A stretch of 64,000 nucleotides of DNA, from positions 19,122 through 83,121 of the forward strand of contig NZ_BILV01000017.1 of the NCBI RefSeq assembly GCF_004000745.1, given 5' to 3'. Shown here piece after piece: positions 43,186-52,214 of the stretch. The stretch comes from Paenibacillus barengoltzii NBRC 101215 (lineage in GTDB: Bacteria; Bacillota; Bacilli; Paenibacillales; Paenibacillaceae). The notes beneath the pieces are model-generated. The model had not been told where the DNA came from and did no database searches. It saw only the letters and a program-made list of their open reading frames with translations. Position 1 is the first letter of the stretch, and every line of letters starts with the position of its first letter. The position numbers and the translations under genes were made by a program.

Positions 43186-44088
43186 ATGGATTTAGGTATG
43201 AATCCGAAGCTTCATTCTATCAGCAGCCGTTTCCGAAGTGAGTCCGACTGTATCGAGGCGATCATCGCTATGAAGTGGCCAAACGGCTTCGTCTGCCCGC
43301 GCTGCGCTTATACCGAATGCACCCGTCTGTCCTCCCGACGCCTTCCGTTGTTTGAGTGCAGAAGATGCGGCTATCAGGCATCGCCTTTGGTCGGCACAAT
43401 TTTTGAAAGAACCCATCTGCCTTTGGTGAAGTGGTTCCAAGCCATGGAGCTGTTTCTGCTTCCCGACGGTATCTCGGCGCTGCGGTTGAGTCAGGTGATC
43501 CAAGTTACCTACAAGACCGCTTGGCTCATGCTGCACAAAATCCGCCATACCCTCGGTGAATGTGATGCCCGGAATCTGCTCTCTGGAGACGTGAAGGTAA
43601 ACTGCGATCAGTATGCGTATGATTCGTCGCGTTATCATCCGGCTGCTCAGCCATATGCCACCGCGGTTGTAGCCGGCTGCACGGTCACGGAATATGGCGA
43701 GCCGGAGCGGGTGAAGATCCAGCTGATATCGCATAAAAGAGGACAACGTGCCGACCGACATGATCTCGCCGCGTTCATCCATGATCATATTGAAGTCCAT
43801 ACCTCCACCGTTCAGTCGTTCCATTTGGCTTATCGGCTGTATTTGCCCTTGCGGAAAGAAGTAAGAGCCACATGGAACTCGCTTAAGCGCACATATATTG
43901 CCTTGGGGCTAACACATTTGCAGGCGTATTTGAATGAGTACACCGTCCGCCGTTACCTGCGCATGACCTTTTCCGAGGAAGAGATGCGCCGGAACCTGTT
44001 GCAGATGTGCCTGTCCATTCCAGCGATCCCATACCGTCAGTTAATCGCCCGACAACAAAAATACCCGTCCATTGCAGCAGCGGCTTAA
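43186..44088 (+). CDS. IS1595-like transposase with degraded catalytic motifs
   Basis: The N-terminal zinc ribbon (FVCPRCAYTEC and FECRRCGYQASP), the GTIFERTHLPLVKWFQAMEL block and TYKTAWLMLHKIR are typical of IS1595/ISXO2-type transposases. The catalytic part is not: the usual DE(T) motif reads NCDQYAYD, and the region expected to carry the third acidic residue (HLAYRLYLPLRKEVRATWNSLKR) lacks the normal HxNxxE layout. The ATG at 43186 with GGAGGG 7 bases upstream gives 300 residues; an ATG at 43138 is weaker. No terminal inverted repeats or target duplication were seen. It may be an inactive remnant or a domesticated protein. Confidence 0.75.
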   Translation: MDLGMNPKLHSISSRFRSESDCIEAIIAMKWPNGFVCPRCAYTECTRLSSRRLPLFECRRCGYQASPLVGTIFERTHLPLVKWFQAMELFLLPDGISALRLSQVIQVTYKTAWLMLHKIRHTLGECDARNLLSGDVKVNCDQYAYDSSRYHPAAQPYATAVVAGCTVTEYGEPERVKIQLISHKRGQRADRHDLAAFIHDHIEVHTSTVQSFHLAYRLYLPLRKEVRATWNSLKRTYIALGLTHLQAYLNEYTVRRYLRMTFSEEEMRRNLLQMCLSIPAIPYRQLIARQQKYPSIAAAA

Positions 44089-44367
44089 TCCACTGCTGAA
44101 CGAACGGGCTGCTAGGCGTACAGACGTACGAGAATGGTCATTTTCGGGACAGGCTGGCTTATGGATCAGTTGGTGTAGGACTCTTATTTTTTCATCCGAG
44201 CGTTTCAGTTTCAGTTTAAATTCTCTCTTTTCTATTTTCTCTTTCTCCACTCCCTGATTCAACGGGATAATCGTCAGAAGAGCGCCGCCGATGGACTATA
44301 TGCCCCGATAGCAAAGGGCCAATACACACATCAGTGCCCCTTCAAAAAGGAGCCGTATGGAGTAGCA

Positions 44368-45930
44368 TCAGGCATGGTTCATCTGCTTGCGATATGCGGA
44401 AGGTGAGGTACCGACATATTTGCGGAATTTGCTGTGAAAATAATCGACATTGGTGTATCCGACCTTTTCGGCCACCTGATAGACCTTCAGGCCTTCCTCT
44501 AAATAGTGTTTAGCTTTCTCGATCCGCACCTTGTCGAGGTACGTGTTAAAGTATTCTCCGGTCGTGTTCTTGAACAATTTGCCTAAATATGCGCTGTTAT
44601 AGTTGAAGATGCCGGAGAGCGTCTCCAATTTGAGGTTTTCGTTATAGTTCCGGTGAATCAGATCCAACATAATTTTGACTTCGCGGTGTTTCCCGTCTTC
44701 GCCGAGCTGGTTCATGATCTGCTGCAGCAGATGCTCTGCCTGCCCGTTTAGCTCCAGAATGGAGTAGGCTTTTTGGATTTTCGAGTACCCGTCGGAAAAC
44801 TCTTTGCTGCGATTTTGCAGCTCCGGCGACTGCTTCAGCGCCTTACTGAAAATCGTGGTCAGCAGCTCCACATAACGGTTCTTTATTTCGTTCTCCATCG
44901 CACCTTCAGCCTTATACGCTTCGCCCAGCTGATGCAGCAGAGATTTTACGGCATCGCGATTACCGATATCTACCGCATAAAAGAGCTGCTCGCCCAGCTC
45001 TTCGGTCGTAAGCTCCGGTCCCGCACTCGCACCAGCCCCCGCATCCGTTCTGGCAGACAGGCTGTCCGGCGTTAAGATCGTTCCCTGATCAAGGAAGAAA
45101 TGGCGGCGGACCAAATCACATGCCGTCCGGTACGATTCCCGAATCTCCGCCATGCATCCCACCTTCTCGCCAAGCGCCACGGAATAGCGGATGCCTAAAT
45201 CGGACAGCTCGGCAGCAAGCTCGCGATAGATCCCCGCAAGCTCCACGGAGAGAAGCGGCTCCTTGAGCAGGACGCCAAACTTCGAGTGGATCGCAAACAC
45301 CCAGCCGCGGCCAGGCTCCTCGAACTGCCGGACCAATGCTTTGCGGATCAGAGCGTTAATTTGGGCATCAGCGTCCCCTTCCATTTGCGGGGCAAGCAGC
45401 AAAATTTGAAACACCTTGCCGCTGATACCTACTTCATGAGCCCGCTCGCATAGCGGAGTAGGGTCCTCTTCGTCTTCGCCGGTCAGCACGGACTGGATCA
45501 ACGCTTCCCGGTTCCACTCCGTTGTGACGTGCTTCCACTGCTCGGATGCTTTCTCTTCGTCGATCGTCAGCTTGATTCTCCAAAGATAATCCTTGAGTTC
45601 ATCTTCATCTACCGGCTTCAGCAAATAACCATCCGCCCGGTATGTCATCGCCTTCTTGGCATAACTAAAATCCGCGTAACCGCTAAGAATCAAAATATGC
45701 AAATTCGGATCTTGCGTGCGGAGCTTCTCGATCAATTGCAACCCGTCCATCCCCGGCATGCGGATATCGGCCACGACCAGATCGGGATGATATTGCTGAT
45801 ACTTTTCCAGCGCTTCATTCCCGTTGGCCGCCGTATCCACAACTTCGTAGTCATAGGCTCCCCATTCGATAAAGGTCCGCAGACCCTCCCTAAGTTTCGG
45901 TTCGTCGTCAACAATCAGCACTTTAATCAT
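44368..45930 (-). CDS. YesN-type response regulator with AraC DNA-binding domain
   Basis: Residues 1-120 are a receiver domain with D8, D9 and phospho-acceptor D55 (LVVADIRMPGMDG) and conserved K105-type position in GYLLKPVDEDEL. A long helical linker follows, and residues 415-518 hold two AraC helix-turn-helix motifs ending in TSPSAYRKQM. At 520 residues it is a standard YesN protein. GGAGG precedes the ATG. No kinase gene is adjacent; the only YesM-type kinase in the window is 8 kb away, downstream of GH31, whose promoter shares a site with the promoter of this gene. Confidence 0.93.
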   Translation of the reverse strand: MIKVLIVDDEPKLREGLRTFIEWGAYDYEVVDTAANGNEALEKYQQYHPDLVVADIRMPGMDGLQLIEKLRTQDPNLHILILSGYADFSYAKKAMTYRADGYLLKPVDEDELKDYLWRIKLTIDEEKASEQWKHVTTEWNREALIQSVLTGEDEEDPTPLCERAHEVGISGKVFQILLLAPQMEGDADAQINALIRKALVRQFEEPGRGWVFAIHSKFGVLLKEPLLSVELAGIYRELAAELSDLGIRYSVALGEKVGCMAEIRESYRTACDLVRRHFFLDQGTILTPDSLSARTDAGAGASAGPELTTEELGEQLFYAVDIGNRDAVKSLLHQLGEAYKAEGAMENEIKNRYVELLTTIFSKALKQSPELQNRSKEFSDGYSKIQKAYSILELNGQAEHLLQQIMNQLGEDGKHREVKIMLDLIHRNYNENLKLETLSGIFNYNSAYLGKLFKNTTGEYFNTYLDKVRIEKAKHYLEEGLKVYQVAEKVGYTNVDYFHSKFRKYVGTSPSAYRKQMNHA

Positions 45931-45975
45931 TTTGCATTCCTCCGGCCGGAAAAAATTTTGTTTTCCCCAGCATTA

Positions 45976-46025
45976 GATAAAGCGTTTTCAATGTAATTAT
46001 AGGTTAATTTTCGAACAGCTCACAA
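45976..46025 (-). promoter_or_regulatory. Response-regulator promoter with cre-like site
   Basis: TTGTGA (46020-46025), an 18 base spacer and TATAAT (45996-46001) are followed 5 bases later by the cre-like TGAAAACGCTTTATC (45976-45990, minus strand), which would cover the transcription start. Confidence 0.65.
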
Positions 46026-46060
46026 ACATTATTCTGTTCATTTATTGCACTATTTTGATG
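46022..46060 (-). promoter_or_regulatory. Bipartite activator-like site upstream of the response regulator
   Basis: CATCAAAATAGTG (46048-46060), 15 bases, then ATAATGTTNGT (46022-46032). Both blocks and their spacing are identical to the site upstream of GH31 at 38716-38754, and the distance to the -10 box differs by one base. Confidence 0.65.
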
Positions 46061-46066
46061 CCTCGC

Positions 46067-46112
46067 CAAAAAAAGCTGCCCTACCTCATCCCTAGATGAG
46101 TGGTAGAGCAGC
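46067..46112 (-). terminator. Terminator of the arabinan operon
   Basis: On the minus strand GCTGCTCTACC-CTCATC pairs with GATGAG-GTAGGGCAGC around TAGG and is followed by seven T. Confidence 0.88.
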
Positions 46113-46141
46113 CATTCTGCTTCGTCGTGCCGCTAGGAACT

Positions 46142-46200
46142 CGCGCCGGAGTAATGCACGCTGGAGTAACGCGCACCGGGGTAACGCGCGCCGGGAGTAG
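46142..46200. repeat. 15 bp tandem repeat, four copies
   Basis: Four units related to CGCGCCGGAGTAACG lie between the GH43 stop codon and the terminator. Read in one minus-strand frame they give a five-residue repeat (VTPVR, VTPAC, ITPAR). That frame differs from the GH43 frame, so as the sequence stands it is untranslated. Confidence 0.8.
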
Positions 46201-46207
46201 TCCAAAC

Positions 46208-47179
46208 CTATGGATTCGTGCGGACCGAGTCGGGTACCGGCACTCCGAAGTTTGGCGTGCCATCCTCGTTCCATTCCAGAATTTGGGCCCGGGTATGCCG
46301 GTTCGGATCGTACAGCGGATCACCGTCAATCTCCTTGTAATTCCGGGCATGATAGACCAATACGTCCCGCCCGTCCTCCGAGACGGTAAAACTATTATGA
46401 CCTGGTCCATACTGTCCCGCCGCTTCATTGGTCGCAAACACCGGAAGCGGCGATTTTGACCAGGAGCTAGGGTTCAGCAAATCTGCCGATTCGTCCGCGG
46501 TGAGCAGGCCCATACAATAATGATGGTCGGTGGCGCTGGCCGAATAGCTGATGAATATACGCCCGTTCCGCTTCAGTACGGCCGGTCCCTCGTTTACTTT
46601 GAAGCCGATCGTTTCCCAATCGTATTCCGGCGTGGAGATCATGACCTGCTCCCCGGTCAACGTCCAAGGGTTGCTCATCCGGGAGATGTAGAGGTTGGAG
46701 TTGCCTTCGATACCTGGGTCCTTCTGCGCCCAAACGTAATACCGTTCCCCCCGGTGCTCGAACGTCGTCGCATCCAATGCAAACGACTCCCACCGCGTAC
46801 GGACTTGCCCTTTCTCCTCCCATACGCCTTCAAGCGGATTGGCGGAGGTGTTCTCCAGCACGTACATTCGGTGATCAAACAATCCTTCGTTCGTCTCGGT
46901 CGTTCGCGCGGCGGCAAAATAGATATACCATTTTCCGTCGATAAAATGGATTTCCGGAGCCCAAATATTGGCGCTCAGCGGGCCGGTATCATATTTGCGC
47001 CAGGCCACCACCGGCTTGGCATCCCCCAATCCTTGCAGCGTCTTGGACCGGCGAATTTCGATCCGGTCATACTCAGGTACCGAAGCCGTAAAGTAATAAT
47101 ACCTGTCCTGATGCTTATAAACCCATGGATCCGCCCGTTGCTCCACGATTGGATTTCGATATTCCTGCGTGTTCTTCAT
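46208..47179 (-). CDS. Intracellular GH43 alpha-L-arabinofuranosidase
   Basis: A five-bladed propeller of GH43 type, 323 residues, no signal peptide. The catalytic residues are visible: base D17 (EQRADPWVYK), pKa-modulating aspartate in FALDATTFEH and acid glutamate in KVNEGPAVLKR. The closing blade PGHNSFTVSEDGRDVLVYHARN is typical of enzymes that remove arabinose from arabino-oligosaccharides. The ATG at 47179 is chosen for GAAGGAG 8 bases upstream; an in-frame ATG at 47206 overlaps the previous stop as ATGA and is an alternative. It is the last gene of the arabinan operon. Confidence 0.9.
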   Translation of the reverse strand: MKNTQEYRNPIVEQRADPWVYKHQDRYYYFTASVPEYDRIEIRRSKTLQGLGDAKPVVAWRKYDTGPLSANIWAPEIHFIDGKWYIYFAAARTTETNEGLFDHRMYVLENTSANPLEGVWEEKGQVRTRWESFALDATTFEHRGERYYVWAQKDPGIEGNSNLYISRMSNPWTLTGEQVMISTPEYDWETIGFKVNEGPAVLKRNGRIFISYSASATDHHYCMGLLTADESADLLNPSSWSKSPLPVFATNEAAGQYGPGHNSFTVSEDGRDVLVYHARNYKEIDGDPLYDPNRHTRAQILEWNEDGTPNFGVPVPDSVRTNP

Positions 47180-47202
47180 CTTGGTTTCTCCTTCTCTTTC
47201 TG

Positions 47203-49776
47203 TCATCTCGTTACGCTCTGGCCTTCCTCATACAGCTTGCGGACCACCGCTTCTGGAATCGGCACGTCGTAAACCCGGAGTTCATCCATCTTCCCTTGGA
47301 AAGGGGGATCCCACCAATTCACCCCTAGGCTGAACATACCTTGATTATCCGTGAAGATATCCGGGAATCCCGTTCCCGTAAACTTCAGTTCCCCGTCAAC
47401 GTACACCTTCACGTTCCCGGCATCGACGGTAAAGGCTACGTGATGCCACGCTCCCGCCGAGATCCGCGAACCCGTTGTCCCGTCATACCAGGCTTCACCG
47501 GACCACAGCATCGTGTTATGATCCCAGGAATCCGGCACGAGGCTGATCCAGCTTGTATTGGATTTCGCCCCAAAGAAACTGGTCGTAAATTGGGTAAATT
47601 GCTGCGGATGCAACCAGAGGGAAACCGAATAACGGTTCCCTTGAATCAGACTGTCATCCAGCCGAATGCCGGATGTACCATCAAACTCGGCGGCTAACCC
47701 CTGCACTCCATCCGTAAAAGTGATCGCTCCGCCTTCGGTATCAAGCTTTGCCCCGGTCACCGCTCCATCGCCAAACCGTCCTTCGACCTCCGATAAATTC
47801 CCCTCAAAGCGATAGTGGGCTCGCAGTCCATAGTTAAGATCAATCGGAGCAACGACGATCTCAAACGTCTTGACGGCTTTCGCTTTCCCCTTCGTGATCG
47901 TTGCGGTTAACGTAGCGGGAGCATCGGCTTCTCCCGCATCGGGCGGGTGGATGACCCCGCTCTCTGAAATGACGCCTGGATCGGAGGTGGACCAGACGAT
48001 TTGAGCCCCATGCGTCCCTTCCAATGGCAATGTCAGGTTGTTCATGACTTTGCTGGTATCGCCGAGCGTTAAGGCTTCCTGCACCTCCTTAACGACCTGG
48101 CGGTCGTTCATCTCCGGCTGCTGAATGCCCCAAATGGCGGTGCCTTCGCGAGAGATGGCCGTAAAGGTCATCGTCTCCCGCCCTTGGTTCTCGTCCCAGC
48201 CTTTGACGAATACGCCGTGGTAAGTTACTCCCTCAAGGGTCAGCTCCGCTCCATAGGAGCCGTTTAGCTTCCAGGTTCCGGTTATCGAACCCGAAATCGT
48301 ATGGTCTTTGTTCAAAGTAAGGTGGACCGAAGTAGGGACCTCACCGGAATAGCCAAGCCCATGATTCACGAACTGATAGTCGCCGACCACCTTGGAGGCC
48401 GTCACTTTCTGCAGGGATTCCCCGGCGTAACGCGTCGGTGCCATGACCAGCCACCCGTTTTGGTTCATAAACAGCTGGTGCACCCTGACTTCGTGAACCT
48501 CTCCCCGTTGCGGGAAGCGAGTATGGAACACCGAGAAATATCGCTTCGTCTTCTCGTCATAAAATAGCGAGTTATGCCCTGGCGAAGCATAACCGTAACC
48601 GATTCCCGTGCCGGGATCGCCTATTTTGCGGTCGAACAGGAAATTGCCGACCATTTTGATGCCGTACGGCGCGTTATCCGTATCGCTGGGCAGCACGGCA
48701 TTTTGTCCGGCCGCATCGAGATAAGGGCCGTCTGGACGTTTCGCCCGGAACTGCCGCAGGTTGTAGCCGCCGTTCGCCCCCAGCCAACCATAGGAAACGT
48801 TCAAATAGTAGTATCCCGAAGTTTTATCGTATAAAATGTAGGGCCCTTCGCCGGACTTCGTATAGCCTCCGGCAATTTTGGTGCCGAAATAGCGGTCTAC
48901 AAGGCGTCCGTCAGCCGTTGTGCCGTCTTTGCCAGGATATTTCACCTGACCGGTGACCGGATCCAACTCGACGATAAAGATTCCGCCGGACCAGGAGCCG
49001 TACGTCATCCACAGCTTGCCGTCCTTATCGAAGAACAAAGCGGCGTCAATTGCGTTCGGATACATGGCATTATTATAGGAACCGTCGCTGTTAAACCAAT
49101 TCGGATTGGCCTCCTTCAGCCTTCCCTGGTCCACCAGCTGCTTGAGGTTCGTATTCGTCCACTTCTTATCGACCCGGCTGTTCTCGTCATACGCCGTCCC
49201 CTTCGTAAACCCGGAGTAAATAACCGTGTCCACGTAGGTGTAGGGGCCTTCGATATTTTTGGATACCGCATAACCAATCGCGGAGCGGATATAGGTGGAC
49301 GAAGCGCTGTAATACATCATATAAGCGCCCCTCGTTCCGTCCGCATTCCGGTATTTCTCATTCCAGATCACGCCCGGCGCCCAGACCGCATACCCGCCTT
49401 TACTGTCGGCATCGTCCTCTCCCGCCCAAGCGAACGAACCGGCCAGATTTTGAGACAGATCGCCGTAGATCACGTTCCCCGGGGTTTGATAGCCGTTGGT
49501 AAACGTCGTCCAATTCATCAAATCGGTTGATTTGGCGGCTTCGATATGCGACCCAAAGACATAATAGGTCGAGCCGGCCTTGACGATGTTCGGATCGTGG
49601 ACCGAGACATTGGTAAACGCGGGCGGTCGCTTTTTCCCCGAGGCCCCTCCCGCACTCTCGCTTTCCGTTGCCCCGCGTTTCCCGGCATCCGTATCGCCGC
49701 TGCTCGCCCACCCTTCGGCAGGGATGAGCATCGTGAAGATCAAGAGTAAACCCAGGCACTTAACCATACTTTTCAA
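47203..49776 (-). CDS. Secreted endo-1,5-alpha-L-arabinanase, GH43, with Ig-like and LamG-like domains
   Basis: A signal peptide (KSMVKCLGLLLIFTMLIPAEGWAS) starts from TTG 49776, which has AAGGAGGG 7 bases upstream; an ATG six codons earlier sits on that ribosome site. The GH43 propeller (about 50-440) has SVHDPNIV with the catalytic base D61, NAIDAALFF and the acid glutamate in SGEGPYILY. A beta-barrel domain near 450-570 is followed by an Ig-like 'atrophied' repeat (about 580-660) and a LamG-like domain (about 665-855). It should cut arabinan outside the cell and so feed the two importers encoded upstream in the operon. Confidence 0.9.
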   Translation of the reverse strand: MKSMVKCLGLLLIFTMLIPAEGWASSGDTDAGKRGATESESAGGASGKKRPPAFTNVSVHDPNIVKAGSTYYVFGSHIEAAKSTDLMNWTTFTNGYQTPGNVIYGDLSQNLAGSFAWAGEDDADSKGGYAVWAPGVIWNEKYRNADGTRGAYMMYYSASSTYIRSAIGYAVSKNIEGPYTYVDTVIYSGFTKGTAYDENSRVDKKWTNTNLKQLVDQGRLKEANPNWFNSDGSYNNAMYPNAIDAALFFDKDGKLWMTYGSWSGGIFIVELDPVTGQVKYPGKDGTTADGRLVDRYFGTKIAGGYTKSGEGPYILYDKTSGYYYLNVSYGWLGANGGYNLRQFRAKRPDGPYLDAAGQNAVLPSDTDNAPYGIKMVGNFLFDRKIGDPGTGIGYGYASPGHNSLFYDEKTKRYFSVFHTRFPQRGEVHEVRVHQLFMNQNGWLVMAPTRYAGESLQKVTASKVVGDYQFVNHGLGYSGEVPTSVHLTLNKDHTISGSITGTWKLNGSYGAELTLEGVTYHGVFVKGWDENQGRETMTFTAISREGTAIWGIQQPEMNDRQVVKEVQEALTLGDTSKVMNNLTLPLEGTHGAQIVWSTSDPGVISESGVIHPPDAGEADAPATLTATITKGKAKAVKTFEIVVAPIDLNYGLRAHYRFEGNLSEVEGRFGDGAVTGAKLDTEGGAITFTDGVQGLAAEFDGTSGIRLDDSLIQGNRYSVSLWLHPQQFTQFTTSFFGAKSNTSWISLVPDSWDHNTMLWSGEAWYDGTTGSRISAGAWHHVAFTVDAGNVKVYVDGELKFTGTGFPDIFTDNQGMFSLGVNWWDPPFQGKMDELRVYDVPIPEAVVRKLYEEGQSVTR

Positions 49777-49804
49777 CGGACTTCCCTCCTTCATAAGGTT
49801 TAGG

Positions 49805-51295
49805 TTATGATTTGATGATCAAGGTTACCAGTGACATGGCCGGCATTTTCACGTGCAGCGTGTCACCGGCTACGTGAACGTCCCGGAGCGGAACCGGCGT
49901 AACCACATCCGGTTGCTCAAACGTATTGTGCGCATTCATCGTTGCAGCCGTTAACAAAGTTCCCGAAACCGAAGCCCATTCCGCGTGATTTCCTCGCAAC
50001 TCGAGACTGACCTCCGCAGCCTGTCTCGGATCGATATGAACCAAGCTGATCTGAATGTCGCCTTGGGCGTTCTTCGAGGCGGACACCGACAGGGCCGGAA
50101 GTGTGTCGTCGCCATTCGCCGAATCAACCAGCGATGACTCGGTCGACAACAGCTCTGCTCCTTGATGGACCTTGAACATATCAAACGCATGATACGTCGG
50201 CGTTAGGATCATCCGCTCACCTTCTGTTAAAATCATCGCTTGCAGGACGTTGACGGTCTGGGCGATGTTCGTCATCTGCACCCGGTCGGCGTGATGATGA
50301 AAGATGTTGAAGTGAAGCCCGGCCACCAGTGCGTCACGGATCGTGTTTTGCTGATACAGAAATCCCGGATTCGTGCCCGGCTCAACGTCGTACCAAGTAC
50401 CCCACTCGTCGATAATCAAGCCGATACGCTTCTCGGGATCGTACCGATCCATGATCGTACTGTGCTTCGCAATTAATTCGTCCATGTGCAGCGCTTTTTT
50501 CATGGTCACGAACCACTCGTCCTCTGAAAAATCCAGCGCCGAACCCTTCCCCAGCCAGAAATCACCGGGAATCGTGTAATAATGCAGGCTTAACCCGTCC
50601 ATGAGCCCGCCGGCCTGTTGCATCAGCACTTCGGTCCAGCGATAATCGTCCACATTGGCCCCGCCGGCGATTTTATATATCCGGTTATCCCCATAATTGC
50701 GGACGTAGGTTTGATAGCGGCGATACAGATCGGCGTAATATTCCGGACGCATGTGGCCGCCGCATCCCCAATTCTCATTTCCGATGCCAAAATAGGTCAG
50801 CTTCCACGGCGCGCTTCTGCCATTCTCCTTACGCCAGTTCGCCATCGGGGATTCGCCGTCAAATGTCATATACTCGACCCATTCGGACATTTCTTGAACC
50901 GTGCCGCTCCCCACATTCCCGCAAATATACGGCTCGCATTCCAGCAGCTCGCATAGCAGCATAAATTCATGCGTCCCGAAGTGATTGTTCTCGATAACGC
51001 CACCCCAATGGGTGTTGACCATCCGCTTGCGGGCTTCCCTCGGGCCTACGCCGTCCTTCCAGTGATACTCATCCGCAAAACATCCGCCGGGCCAACGAAG
51101 CACCGGAACCTTGATCCGCTTCAACGCCTCCAGCACATCGTTACGTATCCCTTGCGTGTTGGGAATCGGGGAATCTTCTCCGACCCAAATCCCCTCATAG
51201 ATGCATCTGCCCAAATGCTCGGCAAAATGACCGTAAATATTTTTGTTGATGACCGCTTTCGTCACGTCCGTTTGAATGATCACTTTGTTGTTCAC
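49805..51295 (-). CDS. abfA: Alpha-L-arabinofuranosidase, GH51
   Basis: A 496 residue cytoplasmic GH51 enzyme. The acid/base glutamate is E174 ([12 protein letters not shown]) and the nucleophile E297 (LIIDEWGTW); N-terminal landmarks [21 protein letters not shown] and [13 protein letters not shown] are intact, and a C-terminal beta-sandwich follows. It releases L-arabinose from imported oligosaccharides. The start is GTG with GGAGG upstream. It is one of two GH51 enzymes in the operon; this one carries the Cys-rich GNENWGCGG form, unlike the one at 57830. Confidence 0.94.
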   Translation of the reverse strand: MNNKVIIQTDVTKAVINKNIYGHFAEHLGRCIYEGIWVGEDSPIPNTQGIRNDVLEALKRIKVPVLRWPGGCFADEYHWKDGVGPREARKRMVNTHWGGVIENNHFGTHEFMLLCELLECEPYICGNVGSGTVQEMSEWVEYMTFDGESPMANWRKENGRSAPWKLTYFGIGNENWGCGGHMRPEYYADLYRRYQTYVRNYGDNRIYKIAGGANVDDYRWTEVLMQQAGGLMDGLSLHYYTIPGDFWLGKGSALDFSEDEWFVTMKKALHMDELIAKHSTIMDRYDPEKRIGLIIDEWGTWYDVEPGTNPGFLYQQNTIRDALVAGLHFNIFHHHADRVQMTNIAQTVNVLQAMILTEGERMILTPTYHAFDMFKVHQGAELLSTESSLVDSANGDDTLPALSVSASKNAQGDIQISLVHIDPRQAAEVSLELRGNHAEWASVSGTLLTAATMNAHNTFEQPDVVTPVPLRDVHVAGDTLHVKMPAMSLVTLIIKS

Positions 51296-51320
51296 GGTTT
51301 TTCCTCCACCCTAAATTCAT

Positions 51321-52166
51321 TTATCCTTTAATGCCTGAATTCAGATTGATCGATTGAATAAAGTATTTTTGCGCAAAAACAAACAGCAGCAGCGTTGGAA
51401 TGATGGCCAACATGGCCGAACCCATAAGCTGTCCGATCATGCGATAGTTGCCGTAGATATCCTGAAGCAGCAGCAGTCCCGCAGTCACCGGCATTTTGTC
51501 CACGTCGGTATAGACGATGACCGGCCAGAGGAAGTCGTTCCAGGAGCCGACAAACGAGAACAGGCCGCAAACGATGAGGATCGGCTTGATAAGCGGCAGG
51601 ATGATGTACGAGTAGATCCGAAAATCTCCGGCCCCGTCAACCCGAGCGGATTCATCCAGGTCGGTCGGAATCCCTTTCAGAAACTGCCTGACCAGAAAGA
51701 TGTTGCCCATACCCGCCAAACCCGGAATAATCATCGCCCATGCGGTATTCACCCAGCCGAAAATATCGATGATTTTGTAAGAGGGGATAATGTTGACGAC
51801 TCCCGGAAAGAAGGAAATGCCCAGCAATGTAAAAAACAGCGTGTCTCTGCCTTTAAAGTTCATTCGAGCATACCCGTAACCCGTGATGGAGATGATCACG
51901 ATCACGAGGAACGTATGTGTCACCGCAATGAATACGGAGTTCGTCAGCCAGCGCAGGATCGGAGCCGTGGACGTATTCTCCAGAATCGTCACGTAATTGT
52001 CCAGGATCCATTCCACGGGAAGCAAACGGAAGCCCGTTGACACCACTTCAGATTGGGAGCGGAAGGAAGTCGAAATTCCAAATAACACGGGAATGACCCA
52101 AATGACGCACAGGAGGATCAAATACAGGTATGCGATATACTTCGATATGCTGATTTTCTTCGACAT
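51321..52166 (-). CDS. Sugar ABC transporter permease (AraQ-like)
   Basis: A 281 residue permease with six helices and the EAA-loop variant DESARVDGAGDFRIYSYIILPLIKP. The final YFIQSINLNSGIKG resembles AraQ-type C-termini. It pairs with the permease at 52215 and the binding protein at 53179. A ribosome site (AAGGTG) precedes the ATG. Confidence 0.92.
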   Translation of the reverse strand: MSKKISISKYIAYLYLILLCVIWVIPVLFGISTSFRSQSEVVSTGFRLLPVEWILDNYVTILENTSTAPILRWLTNSVFIAVTHTFLVIVIISITGYGYARMNFKGRDTLFFTLLGISFFPGVVNIIPSYKIIDIFGWVNTAWAMIIPGLAGMGNIFLVRQFLKGIPTDLDESARVDGAGDFRIYSYIILPLIKPILIVCGLFSFVGSWNDFLWPVIVYTDVDKMPVTAGLLLLQDIYGNYRMIGQLMGSAMLAIIPTLLLFVFAQKYFIQSINLNSGIKG

Positions 52167-52214
52167 CTTGATTTACACCTTACCTCTCGTTTCCATAATC
52201 CATCACAGGATGCG

